From the NCBI RefSeq assembly GCF_003236175.1, contig NZ_QKTW01000016.1, positions 281,131-345,130 on the forward strand: a stretch of 64,000 bases of DNA. Reading direction: 5' to 3'. Origin of the DNA: Taibaiella soli (GTDB taxonomy: Bacteria > Bacteroidota > Bacteroidia > Chitinophagales > Chitinophagaceae). The notes under the pieces are model-generated. The model was not told the DNA's origin, searched no databases, and saw only the letters and a program-made list of their open reading frames with translations. A program made the position numbers and the translations under genes. Positions 44,301-52,540 of the stretch are shown piece by piece. Position 1 is the first letter of the stretch; each line of letters opens with the position of its first letter.

Positions 44301-44575
44301 AACCAGCTGGTCAGAATATTGTTAACGCGAGTTATGTAAAATTACAGGAAGCAAGTTTGTACTATACGTTACCTGCAAAATGGTTTAACCGTGCATTTCT
44401 TGGGTCAGTTATGGTAGGTGCTTATGGTAACAACCTGTTTATCTGGACTGCGGGTTCGAATAAATATGTAGATCCAGAAGTAAATGCTGCTGGTGCCACA
44501 GACGTACAAGGATTTGATTTCAGAGCTCGCCCTTCTCTGCGTAACTATGGTTTCACTGTAAAAGTTACCTTCTAA
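41333..44575 (+). CDS. SusC/RagA-type TonB-linked outer-membrane transporter
   Basis: This 1080-residue protein carries a signal peptide (MKRILLLLIVLLTVSAEAVMAQ). Residues ~23-95 form the carboxypeptidase-like regulatory domain (GRVLDERNQGLPGAGVAIKGTT to VGYATQDVNI), residues ~105-225 are the plug with ISATGGPGGSTRVVLRG-like and ESITVLKGPAAAALYGSIAANGAIMITTKSG segments, and the rest is the beta-barrel, ending RPSLRNYGFTVKVTF with terminal Phe. It imports a TonB-dependent substrate together with the SusD-like lipoprotein that follows after 18 bp. No sigma/anti-sigma pair or glycosidase is nearby. Confidence 0.97.
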   Translation: MKRILLLLIVLLTVSAEAVMAQARKVSGRVLDERNQGLPGAGVAIKGTTLGTVTDVDGNFSVDVPAENKVLTIQSVGYATQDVNITGGTIVVRMQPASNELKEAVVTGALNIRREKRDIGYSATTLSSQDLTAGNNVSALSAIQGKTAGVNITSATGGPGGSTRVVLRGEKSLGNGNNALIVVDGIPINNSSRLEGVSDLSQIDFGNQGNDINPDDIESITVLKGPAAAALYGSIAANGAIMITTKSGRTKKQKSKTEVSFQTRYTLSNILKYPDFQNSYGQGNVYDGIADDHRENFSWGEKFDGQLRPWGQVIDGQQLVKPYSAQPNNIKDFFNTGKTLENNLSLGGGDEKNAFYLSLNTLNNTGVTPNTFYDKYSVRFNGTHDFSNKVYASLNFNYLNISQRVETQGQSANGQGAVWDNLLQTPRDIPVQELKNLDNPFYGYGFTDPNGIQRYGYYGAYSLNPYFVADKFDNRDKTDRIISAVTVGYKPTSHWNIYDRAGVDVISDRTFQKIPKYFYQPFDEVYYSNPDGTTQNQTNNGGYFQGSDARLSFYNDAIANYNNQLSQDIGIDLTVGNNIRYSAENILTSNIDPNTNGLVIPDYYNFGNAQSNVASVNSYFRSGLVAAYGDLRLDYKKTVFLEMTGRNDWSSTLAPGHWSFFYPSMTASWVFTETFKGNFTDKVLTYGKLRGGYASVGNGAGIYQNNAAGFARATSSTQFGSVTFPFATPAGGLIPGYTLGNVIGNPDLRPERTNSWEVGTDLQFFQNRASVEFTYYDNMTVDQITTIPVAPSSGYTGKVVNVGNVRNNGVELAIRVTPISTRSGFRWELFGTYYKNNSMVERLNEGTSQISLGGASDMQVTATVGKPYGAFYGTDLQTDAQGRTVVDSASGMPKLSSTAVYKGSFQPKFIASWGTTLSYKGLTFNVLFNTKQGGVFYSATKDLMDFTGTSEETGKRDPYVFPNSVYINSQGQSVTNTTNFSPYSYYTRVEPAGQNIVNASYVKLQEASLYYTLPAKWFNRAFLGSVMVGAYGNNLFIWTAGSNKYVDPEVNAAGATDVQGFDFRARPSLRNYGFTVKVTF

Positions 44576-44593
44576 ATTGAAAAATGTCAGACT

Positions 44594-46159
44594 ATGAATA
44601 CAAGAAGTATAATATCAACAATAATCTTGGGAGGTTCTTTGGTTTTGGCCAGTGGTTGTAAAAAATACCTCGACGTAAATCAGAACCCGAACATTGCTCA
44701 AAACCCACAAGTTTCATTAGTGTTGCCAACTGCGGAAATGTACCTGGCATCTGCCATGGGCGTTACTTTCGAGATAAATGGCAGCATGTGGGCTCAGTAC
44801 TGGACGCAATCACCGGTGAGCAATCAGTACAATGTTTTAGATCAGTATGCACCGCAAGGTACTTTTTATGATAACGTATGGGGGTCGTTTACTTCCAGCG
44901 CTCTGGCGGATTTGCAGTATATTGATACTACAGCATCGGCCAAAAATTTCAAGCAATATGTAGCAATCTCAAAATTACTACAGGCTTATGCATACCATGT
45001 GATGACAGATGCCTGGGGTGATATTCCATTTTCGCAAGCAATAAAAGGTGATCCGTCGATGGGGGGTATTATCTCTCCGGTCTATGATAAGCAACAGGCA
45101 ATTTATGATGGATTGTTGACGATGATTGATCAGGCTTCCGCACTTATTGATCCGTCCGATCCGAATCTGCCAGGTTCAGACGATCTCATCTATCATGGCG
45201 ATATGACTAAATGGATGAAATTTGCGAACACACTGAAGCTGAAAATATTGATGCGCCTTTCTGAAGTAAATCCTGGAAAAGCACAAGCCGGAATTGCGGC
45301 GCTGGGTGCCGGTCCGTTTATCGGAGAAGGTGATGATGCGCTGATTAATTTCTCTTCAACACCGGGTAGCCAAAACCCGTTGTATGCAGAAGGGGTTGCG
45401 CTCAGCAAAACACAAAACCTTGTAGCGAGTAAAACAGTGGTTGACTCCATGAATTCAAACGGAGATTTGCGCGCTTATATTTTCTATACAACAGTTGGTG
45501 GTTTAGTAGTTGGTATTGCACAGGGTAATTATAGCAACCAGGTGTCTGCATCTTCCCCTTCTGCTGTTACCGGAGCTTTGTTTTCAGATGCCAATTCTGC
45601 AACAGCTCCCGTTAAATTCATAACCAGTTATGAAAGTCTGTTTCTTCAAAGCGAAGCAGCAGCACGTGGCTGGGGTACTGGAGATGCGCAATCATTATTT
45701 GAGCAAGGTATTCATGCCAATTTTGCCGCGTACTCAAGTGTAATTGACGGTTTTGAAATAGTATTAAGAGATTCACCTTCTACGTTTGTTGTTACCGCCG
45801 ATTATGCAGCTTATGCTTATATACATGGAGACACCGTTACCGGATATTTGGGTGGCGATCCAGTACAACAAGCACCTCCTGCTTATTGGGGTGAATTCCC
45901 TGCCGGTGGATCAACGGACCAAAAAGTACGACACATCATCACACAGAAATGGTTTTCTATGACAGGCAACCAAGGCTTTGAGGCGTGGACAGAATGGAGA
46001 AGAACTGGTTACCCTGATTTCTTCACTTATTCCGTGCACTCTTTGATTGGTAAAAACTTCCCGCAGCGATTCTTGTATCCGAATACTGAGCTAACCCGGA
46101 ATCAAAACTTCCCTGGACAGAAACAGATTACAGATAAAGTTTGGTGGGATATTCATTAG
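44594..46159 (+). CDS. SusD/RagB-type substrate-binding lipoprotein
   Basis: At 521 residues, the signal sequence ends with a lipobox (LASGCKKYLDVNQNPNIAQNP), the typical SusD opening. The TPR-like helical scaffold is visible as QYVAISKLLQAYAYHVMTDAWGDIPFSQAIKGDPS and MTKWMKFANTLKLKILMRLSEV. The C-terminal part has the usual ITQKWFSMTGNQGFEAWTEWRRTGYPD. The W-G-D-I-P-F motif places it in the SusD-like_2 group. It caps the SusC channel on the cell surface and captures the substrate. Confidence 0.95.
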   Translation: MNTRSIISTIILGGSLVLASGCKKYLDVNQNPNIAQNPQVSLVLPTAEMYLASAMGVTFEINGSMWAQYWTQSPVSNQYNVLDQYAPQGTFYDNVWGSFTSSALADLQYIDTTASAKNFKQYVAISKLLQAYAYHVMTDAWGDIPFSQAIKGDPSMGGIISPVYDKQQAIYDGLLTMIDQASALIDPSDPNLPGSDDLIYHGDMTKWMKFANTLKLKILMRLSEVNPGKAQAGIAALGAGPFIGEGDDALINFSSTPGSQNPLYAEGVALSKTQNLVASKTVVDSMNSNGDLRAYIFYTTVGGLVVGIAQGNYSNQVSASSPSAVTGALFSDANSATAPVKFITSYESLFLQSEAAARGWGTGDAQSLFEQGIHANFAAYSSVIDGFEIVLRDSPSTFVVTADYAAYAYIHGDTVTGYLGGDPVQQAPPAYWGEFPAGGSTDQKVRHIITQKWFSMTGNQGFEAWTEWRRTGYPDFFTYSVHSLIGKNFPQRFLYPNTELTRNQNFPGQKQITDKVWWDIH

Positions 46160-46182
46160 TAAAATCATTAAAAAGGAAAAAG

Positions 46183-46815
46183 ATGAAAAGAATCGCATTG
46201 TTTTTAGTCCTGGCAGGCGTTGCGTTTGCTGGTTGTAAAAAGACGGCAGACGTCTCTAAAGAGGTTACGGTGTCTTATCCTGTAGTGACCATTACAGGTA
46301 GCCCGTTCTATAGTATTCCAGTAGGAGGAACGGTTCCAAGCGCTACCGCAACAGCATACGACTCAACTTTGCAGGAATCATATCCTGTAGATTTTGACCT
46401 TGCATCGGTAGATAATAATACACCTGGGCTATATGTAGTGACCGCTACAGCCAAAAACAAAAACGGTTACACCGGCACCAACGTTGTGTATATTGCTGTA
46501 ACCAATGTACCTGCAAGCACAGATTTGTCCGGTACATATATACGTTCGGCGAATGGCGCAGTTGTTCATGTTACTAAAATTCTTACAGGGCTGTATTCAA
46601 CCGATGACGTAGGCGGTGCGCCAACATTGCCTGTGTTGGCCTACTTCGCGCATCTTGATGACGTAACAATTGTTGTTCCGCCTCAGCCGACATCAGTAGG
46701 TACGCTTTCTTGCGACAATGCCAGTTTGCATATGGCGGCTGGAGATACAAGCTTCTCATATGTTGTGGTTAACGGAAATTTTGGTACGGCACTCAGAACA
46801 TTTGTTAAACAATAA
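46183..46815 (+). CDS. Ig-like-domain lipoprotein of the SusCD operon
   Basis: The start is the ATG at 46183, opening a lipoprotein signal (MKRIALFLVLAGVAFAGC). The frame also runs 14 codons upstream into susD, which is unlikely to be used. The mature part begins with VSYPVVTITGSPFYSIPVGGTVPSATATAYDS and GLYVVTATAKNKNGYTGTNVVYIAV, a bacterial Ig-like domain as in DUF5011-type proteins. A beta-rich C-terminal half with no recognised motif follows. Its position right after SusD suggests a SusE/F-like surface accessory that binds the same substrate. Confidence 0.8.
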   Translation: MKRIALFLVLAGVAFAGCKKTADVSKEVTVSYPVVTITGSPFYSIPVGGTVPSATATAYDSTLQESYPVDFDLASVDNNTPGLYVVTATAKNKNGYTGTNVVYIAVTNVPASTDLSGTYIRSANGAVVHVTKILTGLYSTDDVGGAPTLPVLAYFAHLDDVTIVVPPQPTSVGTLSCDNASLHMAAGDTSFSYVVVNGNFGTALRTFVKQ

Positions 46816-46832
46816 TTCCTAACCCAAAAACG

Positions 46833-48236
46833 ATGATTATGAAAATAAAATTTTTATTGCCAGTATTATTGTTGTGCTCGTTTTGGGCTAACGCTCAAAA
46901 AATGCAGGGGATAGGAATTCATTTTGGCGGGTATGATTTCTACGGTCCGCAGACCAATAATTACCTTTTTTCAGATCAGTACCATTATTCGTACAATAGT
47001 GAAAAAGGGGCTTATGATACGAGTACCAGAAGCCATCTGTTCTGGAACCCGATGGTAAAATTTACCTATTGGTTTCAGTTGAACAAACATCTCGATCTGA
47101 ATTTGGGTTTATCGCTGGCCAATCTGGAATATCCAACCGATCGTCCGGATTCTGATTACATCAACAAATACCATTACAACACAGCAGGAACGAGAAATGA
47201 AAAATTCCTTGGTGAGTTTGATGCTCGTATCAACTACAACATTATTCCGAAGGAAGATTATCTGTTTTCTCCCTACGTGTTTGCGGGCATCAATGCCTCT
47301 TATCATGATATTTTCTGGGGAGCAGACATTCCGTTGGGTATAGGTGTAAACGTAAATCTGAGTGGTAAAAAGACCAATCCGATTTATCTGAATCTCGAAT
47401 CAGGGTATAAAATTGCAGGCACCGATCATGATCAAAACCACTTGCAGCATTCAATTGGTATCGTATACTGGTTTAAGCCTGGATACAAACCACCTAAAGC
47501 TGTTACTCCGCCGCCACCAGTAATTATTAAAGACACTGATAATGATGGTGTGCCAGATGATGAAGATGCATGTCCTACTATTGCTGGACCTGCGGCGCTG
47601 AATGGTTGCCCGGATAGTGATAACGACGGTATTGCAGATAACAAGGATGAATGTCCGCTGGTGGCAGGTTTGCCGCAGTTTAACGGCTGTCCTGATTCTG
47701 ATGGCGATGGTATTCCAGATAACAAAGACAAATGTCCGTACGTAGCCGGTCTGGCTCAATACGATGGTTGTCCTCCGCCAGATGCGGATAAAGATGGCGT
47801 TCCGGATACAGAAGATAGATGTCCAAATGATCCTGGACCTGCATCTAACCAGGGTTGTCCTGAAATCAAACAGGAAACAGTTCGTCAGGTAGAAAAAGCT
47901 GCAAAAGCTATATTCTTCGAAACTGGTAAAGCAACCATCAAGAAAGCATCTTACAAACAACTGGATGTTGTGGTGAAAGTGATGAAAGATAATCCTTCTT
48001 ACTTTGCAGACATCGAAGGTCATACTGATAATGTAGGCAGTCATGACTTGAATATGGGATTGTCTCAGAAACGCGCTGAAGCGGTGAAAAACTACTTCGT
48101 GAAAAAAGGTATCAGCGAAGATCGCCTGACAGCACAAGGCTTTGGCGAAACACAACCGATTGCAACGAACGAAACGGCTACAGGCCGCGCTGCAAATCGT
48201 CGCACAGTGATCAAGCTGCGAAATTTCAAAAAATAG
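46833..48236 (+). CDS. OmpA-family protein with thrombospondin type 3 repeats
   Basis: This 467-residue protein has a signal peptide (MKIKFLLPVLLLCSFWANAQ). Residues ~22-220 form a beta-barrel, then PPPPV leads to four calcium-binding TSP3 repeats (DTDNDGVPDDEDACP, DSDNDGIADNKDECP, DSDGDGIPDNKDKCP, DADKDGVPDTEDRCP). The last ~110 residues are an OmpA-like peptidoglycan-binding domain (IFFETGKATIKKAS, IEGHTDNVGSHDLNMGLSQKRAEAVKNYF, GFGETQPIATNETATGRAANRR). It links outer membrane and cell wall. It is 17 bp after the lipoprotein gene and closes the operon, with a terminator. Confidence 0.93.
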   Translation: MIMKIKFLLPVLLLCSFWANAQKMQGIGIHFGGYDFYGPQTNNYLFSDQYHYSYNSEKGAYDTSTRSHLFWNPMVKFTYWFQLNKHLDLNLGLSLANLEYPTDRPDSDYINKYHYNTAGTRNEKFLGEFDARINYNIIPKEDYLFSPYVFAGINASYHDIFWGADIPLGIGVNVNLSGKKTNPIYLNLESGYKIAGTDHDQNHLQHSIGIVYWFKPGYKPPKAVTPPPPVIIKDTDNDGVPDDEDACPTIAGPAALNGCPDSDNDGIADNKDECPLVAGLPQFNGCPDSDGDGIPDNKDKCPYVAGLAQYDGCPPPDADKDGVPDTEDRCPNDPGPASNQGCPEIKQETVRQVEKAAKAIFFETGKATIKKASYKQLDVVVKVMKDNPSYFADIEGHTDNVGSHDLNMGLSQKRAEAVKNYFVKKGISEDRLTAQGFGETQPIATNETATGRAANRRTVIKLRNFKK

Positions 48237-48257
48237 CAGTTATTTATTAAAGAAGCG

Positions 48258-48284
48258 AAAGGCCGGAAATTTTCCGGCCTTTTC
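48258..48284 (+). terminator. Terminator of the SusCD-OmpA operon
   Basis: An 11-bp stem (aaaggccggaa/ttccggccttt) with T-rich tail, 22 bp after the ompA stop. Confidence 0.88.
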
Positions 48285-48292
48285 GTTTTGGA

Positions 48293-48330
48293 CTAATGGT
48301 CGGACGGCTTTGAGTCCGTCTGATCATTAG
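48293..48330. repeat. Palindromic element with CTTTGAGTC centre, copy 1
   Basis: ctaatggtcggacggctttg followed by agtccgtctgatcattag forms a long imperfect hairpin. A closely related palindrome lies at 50613-50646. Confidence 0.6.
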
Positions 48331-48750
48331 TCTTTACAAGCTTTCATTGCCTTGATTTAACTACTTGTTCTTTTCATCATGCGGCAGAATCTCTTTTCTC
48401 CTACTTTTTTTCTGCAAAAAAAGTAGGGCAAAAAAGGCAGTCTTCATCCGATCACCTCGGGGTTCAGACGGTCGCTCGATCGATTAGGCAGCATTACTAC
48501 TGTGCTGCCGGGCTAAGAGCCTTGATTTGAACTTATTTGCGCAATGTGTCATTGGCTCTCGTGGGGATAATTCACGGAGAAAAACACACCACAAGGGTCA
48601 TCACGATGATGGGGAACGACGTGGTGATCTGATTTCGCGTTTAGTGCTTGCGTTGTCTTGCTATTTGCACGTTAGGAGGCTGCTCACGATAAATGGACCT
48701 ACATTACGCGGGACGTCTCCTTGGGTCGACGTGACATAAAGGAACAAACA
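48331..48750. other. Non-coding, repeat-like region
   Basis: About 420 bp without a credible gene. It holds a perfect 12-bp inverted repeat (cctac plus seven T, loop ctgc, seven A plus gtagg, 48400-48427) and G+C-richer text unlike the neighbours. Codon structure is absent on both strands. It may be the remnant of a repeat or mobile element. Confidence 0.5.
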
Positions 48751-49944
48751 TCAGATGTTTTCTATGAATTGAAGAAATGCGGCGTCTTGTTCGGTTTTGT
48801 TGAACATGCCTTGGGCGCATTCACGGCAGGCGTTGAGAATGGTATTGTATTGAGCTTCGGGAAGTGTGGCAAATGTGGCGATATTGGCCGAAAGCTTTTT
48901 GTAGTCTTCGGGGTCATTCACCCAGCCCAATTGATGCATATGGATCAATCCTGCACCTTCACCGCTACCGCTAAAAAAAACGGGTAATTCATTGGCCACA
49001 GCCATAAAAACTTTCGAAGGTAAAGCTCCGCGAATGTTTGTTTTAAGCGGAATGATCGTTGCATGGTATTGCCGTAACATAGCTGGCATTTCGGATGCGG
49101 GAATGGATTGATGATAATAAACGCCCCGATCTGGATTGCTTTTGATGAACGCTTCTATCTTTTCCTTTTCGAAGCCGTCCCCATAAATATGAAACTCTAC
49201 ACCTAGTTCTGCGAAGTGAACGTGCTGACAAATGTCAAAAACACCTTGCGCAACGCCTAAGAGCCCAGCGTAGACGATTTTTCTTTTTCCTTCAGCTTTC
49301 TCAGTGATCGTTTCGCCGTTCCGCGTTGATTGCAGATTGTAATACAAGAAGGATCTGGTGTGCGGTACGTGTTGTTTAATATGCGCCAGAATTTCTTTTG
49401 ACTGACCAACAATCGCGTGTGCGGATTTGTACATTGTACGTTCCATATACTCCAGCATATTGTAGGTAGTTCCTTGTTTGATGGCGCCGAGTTCCAATGC
49501 GGACATAGGCCACAGATCACTTACGTTGAGAATCGATTTACAGCCTGCGCGTTTGGCCAGCATCATGCTGATATAGCCGGAAAACAGCGGCGGCGTATTG
49601 ATGATTACAATATCAGGCTTTTGCTTTTTCAGATAGGAATAAATAAAACTGCCGGCTGATGTTGTGTAAGTGCAAAGACTAGCTGCCCGCTTAAAGATAT
49701 TCCTGGCATTGGAAGGATATAGCCAGGTGCGGTAAACATTGATACCATCTGCCAATTCCTGCATGCGCCATTTGCTTTGATATCCGGGAAATATTTTTCC
49801 TGTAGGATAATTGGGCATGGCGGTAATCACGGAAACATCGTTACCCGCGCGCAATAATGTTTGCGCAAGATTGTATACCCTTGTCGGGGCTGCTCCTTTT
49901 TCCGGCGGATAAGCCGATGTTATGATGGTTATGCGTTTCGACAT
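48751..49944 (-). CDS. GT4-family glycosyltransferase (WbuB/WcaI-like)
   Basis: This 397-residue GT-B enzyme opens with ITIITSAYPPEKGAAPTRVYNLAQTLLRAGNDVSVITAMPNYPTG, the typical N-terminal domain of WbuB-like L-fucosamine or related transferases. It continues with SDLWPMSALELGAIKQG and the C-terminal donor-binding region (IVYAGLLGVAQGV, FHIYGDGFEKEK, IPLKTNIRGALPSKVFMAVANELPV). It should act in surface polysaccharide synthesis from a nucleotide sugar. It stands alone, with no other polysaccharide genes in the window. Confidence 0.9.
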   Translation of the reverse strand: MSKRITIITSAYPPEKGAAPTRVYNLAQTLLRAGNDVSVITAMPNYPTGKIFPGYQSKWRMQELADGINVYRTWLYPSNARNIFKRAASLCTYTTSAGSFIYSYLKKQKPDIVIINTPPLFSGYISMMLAKRAGCKSILNVSDLWPMSALELGAIKQGTTYNMLEYMERTMYKSAHAIVGQSKEILAHIKQHVPHTRSFLYYNLQSTRNGETITEKAEGKRKIVYAGLLGVAQGVFDICQHVHFAELGVEFHIYGDGFEKEKIEAFIKSNPDRGVYYHQSIPASEMPAMLRQYHATIIPLKTNIRGALPSKVFMAVANELPVFFSGSGEGAGLIHMHQLGWVNDPEDYKKLSANIATFATLPEAQYNTILNACRECAQGMFNKTEQDAAFLQFIENI

Positions 49945-49974
49945 TCGTGTTCGCCAAAAATAATGTAAAAGCCG

Positions 49975-50003
49975 ATGTGCTGATCGCTGATGTCTGATTT
50001 CCT
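49975..50003. repeat. Dispersed GCTGAT-type repeat
   Basis: gatgtgctgatcgctgatgt then ctgatttcc, between two divergent genes. Confidence 0.45.
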
Positions 50004-50083
50004 GAAAGGAATGGCCCGCATTCTCGAATTTAGCAAAGCTTTAAATCTTCAGCATTTAGTTTTAGGCTTATAAAACCAGCCCT

Positions 50084-50602
50084 TTGATAAAATATGCTAT
50101 TGCCCTGCTTGCGCTGATCTCCTCGGTCGGTTGTCATCGAAAATCTTTGAGAGATAATCCAACTTACAAGTATTCAAGAGAAAAAGGCATTGTAGCGGAT
50201 TCCTTATTTTTATTTCTCGCGTCTGCAAATCCCAATATGTCCTGGCCAGATGTTCATTGTTTTGATTCGGATGGAAAAGCTGTGATGCCATACAATTGCG
50301 CAAATTCACTCAGCAAATTCGTCAACGATATAGGGAATGGTCAGGTTCGTTATCTGGATACAATGCAGGACTTGAAACACTTTCTGGATAACAACAATTA
50401 TTTTAATCCGGATGGAGAAAGAGTGCTGGCTTCGAATTTGCCGAAACGAAAATTTTATGTTTTTTATCACTATCTCTATGTGATGATCGAGGGTACGAAA
50501 ACAGATTCTACCATTTTGCAACGAATTCGGAGTGCACAGAAAATTGCTTCTGAGAAAAATGTTTTATTATTCCTCGCGACGCAGACATCGGAACATATGT
50601 AG
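50084..50602 (+). CDS. Hypothetical lipoprotein (172 aa), TTG start
   Basis: The signal sequence IKYAIALLALISSVGC with lipobox SVGC starts right after a TTG at 50084, and no ATG is available, so a TTG start is accepted. The mature protein is unfamiliar: NPNMSWPDVHCFDSDGKAVMPYNC contains two cysteines that may form a disulfide, and RKFYVFYHYLYVMIEGTKTDS suggests an alpha/beta fold, remotely thioredoxin-like. No function is assigned. A palindromic element lies 10 bp after the stop. Confidence 0.65.
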   Translation: MIKYAIALLALISSVGCHRKSLRDNPTYKYSREKGIVADSLFLFLASANPNMSWPDVHCFDSDGKAVMPYNCANSLSKFVNDIGNGQVRYLDTMQDLKHFLDNNNYFNPDGERVLASNLPKRKFYVFYHYLYVMIEGTKTDSTILQRIRSAQKIASEKNVLLFLATQTSEHM

Positions 50603-50612
50603 TCACAAAAAG

Positions 50613-50646
50613 AAATGGTCAGATGACTTTGAGTCGTCTGACCATT
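50613..50646. repeat. Palindromic element with CTTTGAGTC centre, copy 2
   Basis: aatggtcagatgactttgag followed by tcgtctgaccatt pairs over 14 positions with one G-T. It shares loop and stem with copy 1 at 48293-48330. It could also serve as a terminator between the two convergent genes. Confidence 0.6.
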
Positions 50647-50681
50647 TTGTTTAAGTTATAATAGCTTTCTACTTAATACTA

Positions 50682-52496
50682 CTAAGGCATTTGTTCAGGC
50701 AGCGTGTACTTGCGGCCTTTGTTTTGTTCTTTCAGCCAATTGACCAACGGTTCAAAATAATCCAGCATCGCTTTCGCATTCAGATCATCACCGGTAGATT
50801 CTTTCAGCACGGTACGCCAATCTTTCGAAGATCCCGTATACATGATCTTTTTCAGGAAATCACCGATGCCTTTGTTGCCATAATAATTCGTGGCACGTGG
50901 ATCCTGGTGCAGAATGTTTTTTGCGATGTAATTGTGCAGCTGGTAAAGGATCACATAGGACAATGCATAGTCGTAGTATTGCGCCGGATCGTCGTTGATA
51001 TGTGTTTTGGTAGCGGCATCGCAGAATTCTTCGCCACGCGCAGATGGTGGCACAATACCCTGGTATTTCTTCGCCAGATCCCACCATTTCTGGTTGAATT
51101 GATTTGCCGGCAGACTATCAACATACATTGCTTTTTCGAAATTGCTCATTGTTCCCGAAGAGAAGAAGATAAACACAACGGAGTTCATTGCTTCTTTCAG
51201 CAGAGACTGAATGCTGTCGGTTTTTACATCCGTGCCGATCAGGCCACGACCAACCAGAAATGGTTTCTGCATGGCTGCAAGCCCCATCATTGATCCAATT
51301 GCCTCATGGTACGCGCGATTAGCGCCCTGACGCAACAATGGCGGCACATCAGGATTGGTGTATGTGATGTAGTAGTAGATATGGCCCAGTTCGTGGTGCG
51401 AGGTCTCAAACCATTCTGCATTTGGCTCTACGCTCATAAGGCTGCGTACATCTTTGTTGAGGTCCATATGCCAGGCAGAAGCGTGGTTGTTTTTCTTTAC
51501 GCTTGAGTCTGGCGGATAAGGGTAGAGGCTCGATTTATCCCAGAATGTTTGCGGCAGTTTCGGGAATCCGATACTTACATACATGTCCTCACCATCCTTC
51601 ACGATCCACTGTGCTGATTTTGCCTGTAATACGCTGTCGAGGTTCAGGCCCTCCACGCTGATAGTAGAACTCCAATCTTGCCCCCAGCGGTTTGGTAGCC
51701 AATGCGCCGGCAGATAGTCAGGGACAGTGCCAATGCCATATTTTTTTGCCGCTTCGTAACGCATATAGGTGTGTAACTCGCGATAAAGTGGCCACAGCTC
51801 GCGCATCAGGCGATCCATGAGCTGCATCATCTCGTCGGTTTTCATGCCATAATCCGAAACCTGGTAAGTAAAGAAATCGTGATAACCCAGCGCTTGCACC
51901 GTTTGGTTGCGGAGATTACGCAAATTGATCAATCCATTTTTCAGCTTCGGACCTACTTCTTTACTTGCATCCCAGGCAAGCAGCCGTTTGTTGACGTCTG
52001 TTTCTTTTTTCAGAATATCATCCAGCTGATTGGTGCTTACTTTTTTGCCCTCCAGCATGTATTGAAAACCATAGAGCACCTGCGTCTGCTCGTTTTCGGC
52101 TTTGATGCGTTGCTTTACAATGTCAGCAACCGTTTGCGGGTTGTTGGCCGCATTGTATAAAATAAAATCGAGTTGTTTTTTCTGAATATCACTAAGCTGC
52201 TCTTTCTGGTCGAGAAATTTCTTTGCGTTTTCAATGTTCTCTTTGCTTCCCGTAAAATCGGCCATTGCCTGATCCGCTTTTTCAGCGGCTACCTGATTGG
52301 TACTGTCGCCGGCTTTGATTTCGGTGTTTGATTTCCATTGCGCTTCTTCCTGAGCGGTATACAGCTTTACATATTCGGTCGTATAGCTGTCAATGAATTT
52401 CTGAGCGTCTTCATTTTGACCGCCTTTTTTTGACCCGCCACCGCAGCCAGATAAAATGGCAAGGGCAGCAGCTGCTGTCAGCAATGTTTTTTTCAT
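50682..52496 (-). CDS. M2 (angiotensin-converting-enzyme-like) peptidase lipoprotein
   Basis: The start is the ATG at 52496, beginning a lipoprotein signal (MKKTLLTAAAALAILSGC). At 604 residues it is the length of one ACE domain. The zinc motif reads TSHHELGHIYYY (about 362-373), HEXXH with the usual Leu-Gly, followed 24 residues later by the third ligand in AYHEAIGSMMGLA. The helical fold is evident throughout. M2 peptidases release dipeptides from the C-terminus of oligopeptides. It is followed upstream by an M28 peptidase gene 26 bp away, so the two form a probable peptide-degrading operon in the envelope. Confidence 0.95.
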   Translation of the reverse strand: MKKTLLTAAAALAILSGCGGGSKKGGQNEDAQKFIDSYTTEYVKLYTAQEEAQWKSNTEIKAGDSTNQVAAEKADQAMADFTGSKENIENAKKFLDQKEQLSDIQKKQLDFILYNAANNPQTVADIVKQRIKAENEQTQVLYGFQYMLEGKKVSTNQLDDILKKETDVNKRLLAWDASKEVGPKLKNGLINLRNLRNQTVQALGYHDFFTYQVSDYGMKTDEMMQLMDRLMRELWPLYRELHTYMRYEAAKKYGIGTVPDYLPAHWLPNRWGQDWSSTISVEGLNLDSVLQAKSAQWIVKDGEDMYVSIGFPKLPQTFWDKSSLYPYPPDSSVKKNNHASAWHMDLNKDVRSLMSVEPNAEWFETSHHELGHIYYYITYTNPDVPPLLRQGANRAYHEAIGSMMGLAAMQKPFLVGRGLIGTDVKTDSIQSLLKEAMNSVVFIFFSSGTMSNFEKAMYVDSLPANQFNQKWWDLAKKYQGIVPPSARGEEFCDAATKTHINDDPAQYYDYALSYVILYQLHNYIAKNILHQDPRATNYYGNKGIGDFLKKIMYTGSSKDWRTVLKESTGDDLNAKAMLDYFEPLVNWLKEQNKGRKYTLPEQMP

Positions 52497-52540
52497 TCTT
52501 AGTGATTTTGACAAATAAAAATAAGGATTAATGTAAGAAG

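Noticed and set aside
47451..48155. A 234-codon frame antisense to the OmpA-family gene
   Set aside because: It arises from the repetitive calcium-binding codons of the real gene on the plus strand.
48527..48739. A 70-codon ORF in the non-coding block
   Set aside because: No codon bias or motif. The surrounding DNA looks like repeat sequence.
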